The notes under the pieces are model-generated. The model was not told where the DNA came from. It searched no databases and saw only the letters and a list, made by a program, of their open reading frames with translations. Shown piece after piece: positions 10,184 to 17,921 of a stretch of DNA of 45,420 nucleotides (the stretch's first letter is position 1; every line of letters starts with the position of its first letter). This stretch comes from Labilithrix sp. (GTDB taxonomy: Bacteria > Myxococcota_A > Polyangia > Polyangiales > Polyangiaceae). The position numbers and the translations under genes are program-made. The stretch is taken from assembly GCA_019637105.1 (NCBI GenBank), contig JAHBWF010000050.1, positions 1 through 45,420 of the forward strand, written 5' to 3'.

Positions 10184-11587
10184 ATGTCGAAGAGGAACCT
10201 GGGCTGGGGCTTCGGGACGGCCGTCGTGCTGACCGCGCTCGCCGCCGCGGCGTGCAGCTCGGACGAGACCGACGCGACGGACGGCGTCGACGCGGGCCCC
10301 GACTCTTCCGACGGCGGGGGCACGCCCGCCGAAGACGCCGGGCCCGGCGTCGACGAAGACGCCGGAGGCGACGCGGGAGGAGACGCCGGTGACGGAGGCG
10401 ACGAGGAGCCGCCGCACCCGACGCGGTGCACGACGACCATCGCGCCGGCCCAGAACGACGGCTTCGTCGAGCTCTGCAAGCCGGCGCAGGGGATCGTCCA
10501 GCACGTGCGGATCTCCGGCGTCCAGGTGCCGGCGACGCACGAGTCGGCGCAGGTCGTCTTCGGGTTCGACGCGCCGCCGGCGTCGGCGACCGCGGCCCTC
10601 GCGGACGATCAGCTCCGCGTCCTGCTCTACGGAGGAGGAGCGCCCGCGCCGCCCGCGCTCCTCGAGGCGACGTGGGGCTCGATCCGGCAGGTCCTCGGAG
10701 GCAACGTGCCGTCCCTGAACACGGCCGCTTCGACGGTCTGCTTCGACGTCCACGACGGCGGGGCCGACGCGCCGCCGTACTTCGCGATCTGGGTCCAAGG
10801 GCAAAAGGGAGCCAACTGCCTCGACCGCGCGACGCTCACCGTCGCGAGCGCCCACGCGATCCGCGCGAGCTGGCACGGGGAGGTCGGCGCGCTCGCCAAG
10901 GACGCGAAGGCGTACTACCGCCAGTCCGTCGGGGTGAAGACGAGCGCCACGGTCACGGTGTCGAGCGTCCCGGCGCTCTCCGCCGACACGCTGAAGGCCG
11001 CCGTCGCGTGCTCGACGCCGTGGGTCGCGAACACCGACTGGCAGAAGCTGTGCACGCCCGCCGCCAACGACGTCCGGCACGTGCGCATCGAGAACGCGTC
11101 GGCGACCAGCAGCAGCCGCTATTTCTACGCGGTGCTCGGCCAGGACGCCGCGCCCGCGGGGAACCCCGCCGTCGGACCGGGCAAGCTCATCGTGACGGGC
11201 GGGCAGTCGCAGGGCGGCGCCTCGTGGACGTACTTCCGCTTCGGCGACACCGCCGGTCAGAACTCGACGACCACGTACAGCTACGCCACGGACGCCGACG
11301 CGCCGCTCTACACCGCGGCGCCGAGCACGATCTGCTTCGACGTCGGCACCACGACGACCGGCAACGTCCGCTTCGTGTTCTGGGCCACCGGCAAGAACGG
11401 CGCGGACTGCAGCGACCACGCGACGCTGACCACGGCGAACGCGCTCTACGACAGCACGACCGACGCGGTGACCGGCAACATCTGGCAGGGCCTCATCGCC
11501 GCCGGCAAGGAGAACTTCATCAAGACGAGCGGCGCCGACGTCACGCTCGGCGCCGCCGTCGTCTCGAGCGAGCCCGCCGCGCTCTGA
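10184..11587 (+). CDS. Secreted lipoprotein with two tandem copies of one domain
   Basis: A 467-residue lipoprotein. The ATG at 10184 is preceded by GAGGAG at good spacing and is preferred to the GTG at 10163. The signal peptide ends in AAAAC (Cys24), followed by a typical D/A/G linker (DGVDAGPDSSDGGG). The mature part contains the same roughly 170-residue unit twice. Matching landmarks are LCKPAQGIVQHVRI and LCTPAANDVRHVRI, then STVCFDV and STICFDV, then AIWVQGQKGANCLDRATLT and VFWATGKNGADCSDHATLT. Each unit holds paired cysteines that could form a disulphide. I do not recognise the family. A strong terminator follows at 11621. Confidence 0.85.
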   Translation: MSKRNLGWGFGTAVVLTALAAAACSSDETDATDGVDAGPDSSDGGGTPAEDAGPGVDEDAGGDAGGDAGDGGDEEPPHPTRCTTTIAPAQNDGFVELCKPAQGIVQHVRISGVQVPATHESAQVVFGFDAPPASATAALADDQLRVLLYGGGAPAPPALLEATWGSIRQVLGGNVPSLNTAASTVCFDVHDGGADAPPYFAIWVQGQKGANCLDRATLTVASAHAIRASWHGEVGALAKDAKAYYRQSVGVKTSATVTVSSVPALSADTLKAAVACSTPWVANTDWQKLCTPAANDVRHVRIENASATSSSRYFYAVLGQDAAPAGNPAVGPGKLIVTGGQSQGGASWTYFRFGDTAGQNSTTTYSYATDADAPLYTAAPSTICFDVGTTTTGNVRFVFWATGKNGADCSDHATLTTANALYDSTTDAVTGNIWQGLIAAGKENFIKTSGADVTLGAAVVSSEPAAL

Positions 11588-11620
11588 AGCGACCGCGCCG
11601 TCGGCGGGCGCGCGGAACCT

Positions 11621-11657
11621 AAACGGCGCAGCGGGCGGTCGCCTGCTGCGCCGTTTT
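11621..11657 (+). terminator. Rho-independent terminator (hairpin copy 1)
   Basis: AAACGGCGCAGC pairs perfectly with GCTGCGCCGTTT. The inner part GGGCGGTCGCCT can extend the stem through a G-T wobble and a GGCG/CGCC pairing. The hairpin is followed by TTTT and begins 33 bases after the lipoprotein stop, so it should end that transcript. The same hairpin core recurs at 11882. Confidence 0.85.
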
Positions 11658-11733
11658 CGCGCCGCCGGCGCGCGCACCAGCCACGGACGACGTCTTCGCG
11701 CCGCCGGCGCGCGCACCAGCCACGGACGACGTC
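11656..11733. repeat. Two tandem copies of a 39-base unit
   Basis: The unit TTCGCGCCGCCGGCGCGCGC (first 20 bases) continues to CACGGACGACGTC and is repeated exactly, at 11656-11694 and 11695-11733. The repeat begins inside the T-tract of the terminator. No coding function was seen. Exact identity suggests a recent slip or duplication. Confidence 0.9.
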
Positions 11734-11777
11734 TTACGCCCGGCTCGAAGGACGATCCGCTCGGAGCGCGACGCGCC

Positions 11778-11837
11778 CCAGCAGACCGGCGGCGTCAACG
11801 CAGGCGACGGGCGAGGAGCTCGGCCTCGAGCTCAACG
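11778..11837 (+). repeat. Inverted partial copy of the adjacent dehydratase gene
   Basis: These 60 bases match 59 bases of the dehydratase coding sequence at 13269-13211 (minus strand) with one substitution and one inserted C. They encode the equivalent of QQTGGIKQATGEELGLELN, residues 185-203 of that protein, but read on the plus strand. Similarity stops abruptly on both sides. The copy lies outside the gene, 118 bases beyond its stop, between the two similar hairpins at 11621 and 11882. It is non-coding as it stands because the insertion breaks the frame. Confidence 0.9.
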
Positions 11838-11881
11838 GGCCGTCCGCGAGCCCTCACGGCGAACGCGTGACGCGACACGAC

Positions 11882-11915
11882 GACGGCGCAGCGGGCGGTC
11901 GCCTGCTGCGCCGTC
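11882..11915. repeat. Second copy of the 11621 hairpin
   Basis: GACGGCGCAGC pairs with GCTGCGCCGTC around the same 12-base loop as copy 1. Similarity to copy 1 continues for about 15 bases on the right (TCGCG.CGCCGGCGCG). There is no T-tract on either side. It lies 40 bases beyond the stop of the minus-strand dehydratase gene, so it may protect or help end that transcript. It could equally be a dispersed palindromic repeat. Confidence 0.7.
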
Positions 11916-11954
11916 TCGCGTCGCCGGCGCGCCGGCGACGTTCTTCGCCGGGGG

Positions 11955-13820
11955 CTACTCCTCGGCGGCCGCGTCGAGCGTGGCCTCGGCGCGCGGCGCC
12001 TTCTTCTTGAGCGCGCGGATCTCGCGGAGGATCGTGATGTCCTCCTTGACGCGCTCGGCGACCTTCGGCGCTTCCTTGACCGCCTCGACGAGGCTGACGG
12101 CGAGGTGCGGCGTCTTCTCGAGCGCCTGCTTGCTGCCGGTCACCAGCGCCGTCAAACGCGCCTTCCAGCGCTCCGCGCGCGTCTTCGTGATGTACGGCGC
12201 GACCGCCGCGACGACGTCCGCGTTGTTCCCGCAGTAGACGTGCTTGGCCTTGTAGGACGGGCTCCGGAACTTCGGGTTGGCCTCGAGGAACGCGGCGACC
12301 TGCTCGCGCGTGACGCCGTTCTCGGCGAGCGCGCGCTCGTACTCGGCCTGCGCCGCCTGCTTCGCCTTGAAGAGGTACATCTGCACGCGCGAGTAGAAGT
12401 TCACGCGCCCGTCGCCGCTGGTCTCGACCGGGCAGAAGATCGTGCCGGGGAACTTCTCCGTGATCGCCGTCTGGACGCCGTCCGAGACGCCCGCGCTCGG
12501 CATGCAGCCGAAGGGCTTTACGCTGAGCGTCATGTGGCACTTCTGGTGGAGGACGTTGACGATCAGCTTGCCGACCTCCATGTGGCCTTCGCCGCCGCGG
12601 AGATCGTTGTTGTAGTAGTCGTGCGCCACCCGCGCGACTTCGTCCATCGACGCGAACGTGTAGCCGTAGAGGCCCGCGGTGTAGGCGAAGACCTGGAAGA
12701 GGGCCTTCACGCCCTTGTCGCCGAGGTGGCTGATCGCCAGCTTCTGGAAGACGGAGAACGGCCCGCCGCCGCCGAGGCCGTACTTCGCGGTGTCCCACTC
12801 GCGGAGATCGCCGCGCTCCTTGGTGTCGTTGCGGACCTCCCAGAGCATGTAGAGCATCCAGGCCGCGACCAGCTGGATGTCGCACTCGGCGCCCTCGGCC
12901 TCGAGGAACTCCTGGAGCTGGTAGTTGCCGTCTCCCTCGGTGGTCATCGCCCAGAACTCGCCGATGATCGAGACCTTCGGCTTGACCATGGTCTTGTCGA
13001 CCTCGATCGAGCGGAGGACCGGCTTGCACCGCCAGAGGGCGTGGAGGATGTTCGTGCGCTTCTCGAGCGCCTCGTAGAGGATCCCCTTCGCCTCGGTCAG
13101 CTTCTTGTTCGCGTCGCCCTTGACCTTCTCGTACGGGCGGACGCGGTAGCCGTAGGCGTTGAGGACGTCGCCGGCGATCATGCCCTTGACGATCGCCCAG
13201 AAGAACGTCGCGTTGAGCTCGAGGCCGAGCTCCTCGCCCGTCGCCTGCTTGATGCCGCCGGTCTGCTGGAAGAGCAGGACGCGGAAGCCGTCGAAGCCCG
13301 CGTCGCGGAGCGCCTTCCGGTACTCCGTGACGTACATGCCGAAGCGGCACGGCCCGCACGCGCCCGCCGTGAGGAAGCAGTACTTCTTCACGATCTCTTC
13401 GCTCGTCATGCCGTGCTTGTCGCGCAGCGCGATGAGGTACTGGATCAGGTTGCCGACGGTGAAGTACGTCGGGTTGCACTGGCCGCGGTTGCCGAACTCC
13501 TTGCCGGCCTGGAACGCCGCCGTGTCCGGGACGTTCAGCATCTGGACGTTGTAGCCGACGCCCCGGAGCGCGCCCTCGATGAGGTAGTCGTGCGCGAGCG
13601 TGAGGCCGCCGATGAGGAGGGTGACGTTGTCACGCTCGGTGCGCGTGAACTGCAGGTTCACCATGTCGTCGAGCCACTGCTCGGTCTTGCCGTCGAGTCC
13701 GAGGCGCTTCTTCTCCTCCGCCTCGAACTTCGCCAGCTCGGCGTCGAGGTCCAGGTCCTGGCCCTGGATCTTGAGCTTCTTCTTGCCGTTGATCCCCGTG
13801 ACGGTCGTTGCGTTGCTCAT
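11955..13820 (-). CDS. 2-hydroxyacyl-CoA dehydratase-type subunit (HgdB-like)
   Basis: A 621-residue protein starting at ATG 13820 with GAGGAG upstream, 14 bases after the activase gene stop. It resembles the dehydratase-like C-terminal portion of large CoA-substrate-specific enzyme activases. Cysteines likely to bind an iron-sulphur cluster include Cys115 (NRGQCNP), Cys148 and the Cys155/Cys158 pair (TAGACGPCRFGMY). PFGCMPSAGVSDGVQT and FCPVETSGDGRVNFYSRVQM are further conserved-looking segments. In the family such subunits eliminate water from 2-hydroxyacyl-CoA using a high-energy electron delivered by the ATPase. The C-terminal 90 residues are a lysine/alanine-rich helical extension. The substrate is not evident, and a reductase-like role is also possible. 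Part of its sequence is copied at 11778-11837. Confidence 0.8.
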   Translation of the reverse strand: MSNATTVTGINGKKKLKIQGQDLDLDAELAKFEAEEKKRLGLDGKTEQWLDDMVNLQFTRTERDNVTLLIGGLTLAHDYLIEGALRGVGYNVQMLNVPDTAAFQAGKEFGNRGQCNPTYFTVGNLIQYLIALRDKHGMTSEEIVKKYCFLTAGACGPCRFGMYVTEYRKALRDAGFDGFRVLLFQQTGGIKQATGEELGLELNATFFWAIVKGMIAGDVLNAYGYRVRPYEKVKGDANKKLTEAKGILYEALEKRTNILHALWRCKPVLRSIEVDKTMVKPKVSIIGEFWAMTTEGDGNYQLQEFLEAEGAECDIQLVAAWMLYMLWEVRNDTKERGDLREWDTAKYGLGGGGPFSVFQKLAISHLGDKGVKALFQVFAYTAGLYGYTFASMDEVARVAHDYYNNDLRGGEGHMEVGKLIVNVLHQKCHMTLSVKPFGCMPSAGVSDGVQTAITEKFPGTIFCPVETSGDGRVNFYSRVQMYLFKAKQAAQAEYERALAENGVTREQVAAFLEANPKFRSPSYKAKHVYCGNNADVVAAVAPYITKTRAERWKARLTALVTGSKQALEKTPHLAVSLVEAVKEAPKVAERVKEDITILREIRALKKKAPRAEATLDAAAEE

Positions 13821-13834
13821 GTCTTTCTCCTCGA

Positions 13835-16800
13835 TCACTCGGCGGCGTTGACGGCGCTGTCTACCGGAGTCGCTAGCGACGGTGCGCTCCCGTGCGAACC
13901 TGCGCGGGAGCCGACGACGGGCTGCTCTGCGGCGGCCGTCATGACTCGTGACTGGGCGGGGGCGTCCACGCGCGTGATCGACCCGTCCTTGTTCTTCTTC
14001 CCGAGCTTCACCATGCTCTTGGCCTCCGCGTCCGCGGGGCCCGTCAGGCTGCTCGTCCTGGGCTTGTAGGCGCGCACCTTCTCGCGCAGCGCCTCGATCT
14101 GGAGCCGGAGCGCCTCGTCCTTCACGCGGCGGCTCTCGAGCTGCGTCGCCTTGAGCTCGAGCAGCTCGAGGCGCTTCTGGTCGATGCGATGCGCGAGCTC
14201 GTGCATCTTCTCGCTCGCGTCCTGGAGCCGCTCCTCGTGGAGCTTCAGGGCGTGGGCGTAGGTCTTGACGCGGATCTTGATCGACCCCGCCGGCTTGTTC
14301 GCGTCGATGTCGTGGAGCGCCGCGTACGGGGTCTTCGACTTCTCGATGATGCTGTCGACGAGGCCGTAGATCGGCGCGTCGTGGCCGCACTTGAAGCTCG
14401 AGAGATCGAGCACGACCACGTTCGGGTGGTGGGCCGCGAAGACCGCGCCCCACACCTTCTGCGCGCTGTTGACGGAGTAGTTCTCCGGCCAGACGTGGTT
14501 CAGCTCGAGGGGCGTCTTCTGCTGACCGCTCTCGAGCTCCTCCTTGAAGTAGCGATCGAGGTACTCGCGCGTCTTCGGGATCGAGCGGATCGAGAGGATC
14601 GGGTAGCCGAGGACCTGGAACTCCTCGGGGATGCCGTGGTTGAGGCCCGGATCGGAGTGGTACGGGCGCCCGAGCAGGAGGATCGCGACGCGGTCCTCGG
14701 CCTCGACGGTCTCGAGGATCGCGCGGCCCTTCTCCTGGACGTCGTTCTCGAAGATCGTCTGCGCGCGCCACGCCTCGCGGCACGCGTGATCGTTCTCGTC
14801 CTCCGTGATGCCGAGCCGCGGCCCCCACGTCTCGAAGAGGCGCTTGGCCATGAGGTTCGGCTCGACGAACGAGAGCGCAGGGTCGACGTACTCGATGCCG
14901 CGCTGGGCGAAGAAGTCGACCTCCTTCGTGAAGGCGGCCTTCATGACGTCGGGCGCGCCGGCGACGATGGGGCAGCTCGCGTTGTCCATCGTGTCGGCGA
15001 CGAAGTTCGTCACGTGGGTGAGGATCGGGAAGAAGATGTACTTGAGCGGCTTCTTCGCCGAGTGCTGGTGGAAGATGAGGTTGTGGATGTGCGCCTGCGC
15101 GACCTTGCTCGGGTAGCACGGGTCGATCGAGCCGTACTTGCCCCCCTCGACCCACATCTCTTCGGTCGTCTCGTCGGAGAAGACGACGTTCTGCTTCGGG
15201 ATGCCGAGCGCCTCGAGGTACGTCCGGAGGAACGGCGCCGTCGAGTAGATGTTCAGCACACGCGGGATGCCGACGCGCACGCGCCGGCGCGCCTCCCACG
15301 CCTCCTTGCTCGAGCGCCGGAAGGGGCGCGTGACCTCGACGCGGCGCTGGCCGAAGATGCCCTTCTTGATCTCGATGTCCTTGATCGGCGAGCCGTGCTC
15401 GGGCATCGGCGCGGCGTTGTAGAAGTGCATGAACGCGCGCTTCGCCTCGTAGTCCACCATGTTGGGGAACTGCTGCGCGAGCTTCTTCCGCTCGGCGACG
15501 AGGTCGAGCATCGCCTCCTTCGACTCGACCGTCCCCTTCTCGCAGGAGAAGCCGGCGATGTAGCGGCTCGTGCGGCCGTCCGGCGTCTTCGTGTCGATGA
15601 ACGTGCGCTTGCACTCGTTCGGACAGAAGTGACAGACCGTCTCGGCGTCGTTCTTCGTCGTGTATTCGAGGTCGATGGCGGCGTCGAGCCCGATGAACGA
15701 GCTCTTGCCCTTGCGCTTGACGACCCGGAGCGTCTCCATCGCCGCGCCGATCGCGCCGGCCTCGCCCGTGTGCGGGTGGACGAAGACCTCGCCGTTCGGG
15801 ACGCGCTCCTTGATGTAGTCGACCTGCGCCTTGACCGCCGCGAGGTTGTACTGCGTGCCGCCCTGGAGGACGAACTTGCGCCCGAGCGACGCGAGGCGCG
15901 GGATCTGCACGACGTACTGCCAGACGTTCTTCGGCAGCACCTGCGCAAGGCCCGCGAGCATCTCCTCCTTCGAGAAGCCCTCCTTCTGGAAGTTGACGCG
16001 GTCGGTGTCGAGGAAGACGGCGCACCCGTAGCTGAACTTGGGCGCGAGCTCCGCCTTGAAGGCGACGTCCGCGAACTGCGTGACCGGGACGCCGAACGAG
16101 TCGGCCGTGCCCTGGAGCAGCGTGCCGTTGCCGGCGCTGCACGAGTTCGAGAGGCGGAAGTTGGCGATGTCGCCGTTCTTCATGAACAGGACCTTGATGT
16201 CCTGCCCGCCGATGTCGCAGATGACGTCGACGTCGCCGAAGAAGTGCACCGCGCTGAGCATGTGCGCGACGGTCTCGACGATGTTCACGTCGCTCTTCAC
16301 GCACTCCTCGAGGACGTCGGCGGCGTAGCCGGTCGCGCCGAAGCCCATGACCTCGAGCTCCGCGCCCTGCTTGGTCGCGTACTCCCGCAGCTGCGTGAGG
16401 AGCTCCTTGGTGTCCTGGATCGGGTTGCCCTTCGAGAGCTGGTAGGCCTTCGTCAGGATCTTCCCGCTTTCGTAGTCGACGAGGACCGCCTTGCTCGACG
16501 TCGAGCCGCCGTCGAGGCCGATGACCGCGCGCACCTTCTCCCCGGCACGGAGCGCCTCGGGCACGTACTTCGGGATCTTGTAGAGCTCACGGAACTCCTC
16601 GAGCTCCTGCTCGCTCTTCGACAGCGGCGGGCCCGCGCTCTCGCCGAGGCGCGCCTTGCGGCCGGTCGTGATGTAGTCGCGGAGATCGACGAGGTCGCCC
16701 TTGAGCCAGCCGACGTGGGCCTCCTCGTGCAGGCCGTAGAGCACGGCGCCGAGGGCGGCGTAGTACTGCGCGTTCTCGGGGACGAAGACGAGCTCCTCGA

Positions 16801-17581
16801 TCGGCACGTCCTTCGGGTAGTCGTAGCCGCGCTCGTCCCAGACCTGCGGGATGCGCAGGCGCCAGCAGTCCTGGAGGAACGGCAGGTACGTGTTCGGCCC
16901 GCCGAGCAAGAGGACGCGCGCCTTCAGCGTGTTGCCGCGCGTGAGGACCGAGAGGTTCTGCATGACGATCGCGTCGGCGAGCGAGCAGAGGACCTCGGTC
17001 GACGGGATGCCGCTCTTGATCAGGTTGACGATGTCCGTCTCCGCGAACACGCCGCACTTCGCCGCGACGTGGTGCAGCTTCGAGTCGTCGAAGCGGAGCG
17101 TCGTGACGAGCTCCGGCGGCGCGTTCACCTTCAAGAAGCACTTGTCGATGGTGGCGCCCGTCCCGGACGCGCACTTGTCGTTCATCGACGCCATCGCCGT
17201 CTTCTCGCCGGTCTTCTCGTCCGCCTTGAACATGATGATCTTGGCGTCCTGACCACCGAGCTCGACGACCGAGAGGACGTCGGGGTGGAGGTGCTCGACC
17301 GCGAGCGTGACCGCGTTCACCTCCTGGACGAACTTGCCGCCGGTCGACGGCGCCAGCGGCGCCGAGCCCGAGCCGGTCAGGAAGATGCGCCAGCCGTCCT
17401 TCGGGTGATCGGGGAAGGCCGCGAGGATCGTCTCGAGGAGCTCGAGCACCTTCTCCGGCTGCTTCGTGTGGTGGCGCTGGTAGTCGCTCCAGAGGATCGC
17501 CTTCGACTCGGGATCGACGACGGTGGCCTTCACCGTGGTCGAGCCGACGTCCATTCCGATCGCAAGAAACGATTTCGACAT
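13835..17581 (-). CDS. Fused double BadF/HgdC-type activase with DUF2229-like region
   Basis: A 1248-residue protein; the ATG at 17581 has GGAG seven bases upstream and is preferred to TTG 17596. It carries two ASKHA ATPase domains in tandem. Domain 1 has DVGSTTVK (11-18), ELGGQDAK (107-114), Cys137 in NDKCASGTG and Cys176 in AAKCGVFAETD. Domain 2 has GLDGGSTSSK (355-364), DIGGQDIK (456-463), Cys481 in SNSCSAGNG and Cys520 in YGCAVFLDTD. In homodimeric HgdC the two such cysteines of each chain share one bridging 4Fe-4S cluster, so this fusion may form a pseudo-dimer. A CHFCPNEC motif (649-656, plus Cys679) precedes a DUF2229-like part (VGIPRVLNIYSTAPFLRTYL). A coiled-coil tail follows. It should fuel the dehydratase encoded just downstream. 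Confidence 0.88.
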   Translation of the reverse strand: MSKSFLAIGMDVGSTTVKATVVDPESKAILWSDYQRHHTKQPEKVLELLETILAAFPDHPKDGWRIFLTGSGSAPLAPSTGGKFVQEVNAVTLAVEHLHPDVLSVVELGGQDAKIIMFKADEKTGEKTAMASMNDKCASGTGATIDKCFLKVNAPPELVTTLRFDDSKLHHVAAKCGVFAETDIVNLIKSGIPSTEVLCSLADAIVMQNLSVLTRGNTLKARVLLLGGPNTYLPFLQDCWRLRIPQVWDERGYDYPKDVPIEELVFVPENAQYYAALGAVLYGLHEEAHVGWLKGDLVDLRDYITTGRKARLGESAGPPLSKSEQELEEFRELYKIPKYVPEALRAGEKVRAVIGLDGGSTSSKAVLVDYESGKILTKAYQLSKGNPIQDTKELLTQLREYATKQGAELEVMGFGATGYAADVLEECVKSDVNIVETVAHMLSAVHFFGDVDVICDIGGQDIKVLFMKNGDIANFRLSNSCSAGNGTLLQGTADSFGVPVTQFADVAFKAELAPKFSYGCAVFLDTDRVNFQKEGFSKEEMLAGLAQVLPKNVWQYVVQIPRLASLGRKFVLQGGTQYNLAAVKAQVDYIKERVPNGEVFVHPHTGEAGAIGAAMETLRVVKRKGKSSFIGLDAAIDLEYTTKNDAETVCHFCPNECKRTFIDTKTPDGRTSRYIAGFSCEKGTVESKEAMLDLVAERKKLAQQFPNMVDYEAKRAFMHFYNAAPMPEHGSPIKDIEIKKGIFGQRRVEVTRPFRRSSKEAWEARRRVRVGIPRVLNIYSTAPFLRTYLEALGIPKQNVVFSDETTEEMWVEGGKYGSIDPCYPSKVAQAHIHNLIFHQHSAKKPLKYIFFPILTHVTNFVADTMDNASCPIVAGAPDVMKAAFTKEVDFFAQRGIEYVDPALSFVEPNLMAKRLFETWGPRLGITEDENDHACREAWRAQTIFENDVQEKGRAILETVEAEDRVAILLLGRPYHSDPGLNHGIPEEFQVLGYPILSIRSIPKTREYLDRYFKEELESGQQKTPLELNHVWPENYSVNSAQKVWGAVFAAHHPNVVVLDLSSFKCGHDAPIYGLVDSIIEKSKTPYAALHDIDANKPAGSIKIRVKTYAHALKLHEERLQDASEKMHELAHRIDQKRLELLELKATQLESRRVKDEALRLQIEALREKVRAYKPRTSSLTGPADAEAKSMVKLGKKNKDGSITRVDAPAQSRVMTAAAEQPVVGSRAGSHGSAPSLATPVDSAVNAAE

Positions 17582-17661
17582 CAGGGGCTCCAGCAAGCGG
17601 GTGAACCGCGTGGACGGCGTCCACGGAGGTCCACGAGCGACCGGCGAAGGCCGAGCGCGAG

Positions 17662-17681
17662 TGAACTGACACGTCAGTTCA
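17662..17681. promoter_or_regulatory. Palindrome TGAACTGACACGTCAGTTCA, candidate operator
   Basis: Nine-base perfect arms (TGAACTGAC/GTCAGTTCA) flank a two-base centre. It lies 81 bases ahead of the activase ATG and 241 bases ahead of the STAND gene, in the 340-base divergent spacer 17582-17921. Length and symmetry fit a TetR-family operator of the kind found before acyl-CoA metabolism genes. A TetR encoded in this window (690 or 23745) or elsewhere could bind it. The remainder of the spacer shows a slightly AT-rich stretch at 17695-17735 but no confident promoter. Confidence 0.6.
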
Positions 17682-17921
17682 GGCAGCCTATCGGCTTTCG
17701 GATGGGCTGGAAAACCAAATCCGACGGCCCGTTCACGACAGAAAGCGTCGCCAGAACGTGGTCTTGCGCCGCATCGACCTCGATTAAGGCGCCGGACACG
17801 GGCGGCCGGGGCCCCGGCGCGCGGGTCCGGCGCCCTCGGAACGACCGGCGCGCCGCGGAGCCGCGGGCACGCCGGCGCGCGTCCCGGAGGCCCTCCTCTT
17901 CAGGAGTAGGATGCGCGCGGG

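Noticed and set aside
11882-11915. Certain terminator for the dehydratase operon
   Set aside because: No T-tract follows on the minus strand, so it is listed as a repeat rather than a terminator.
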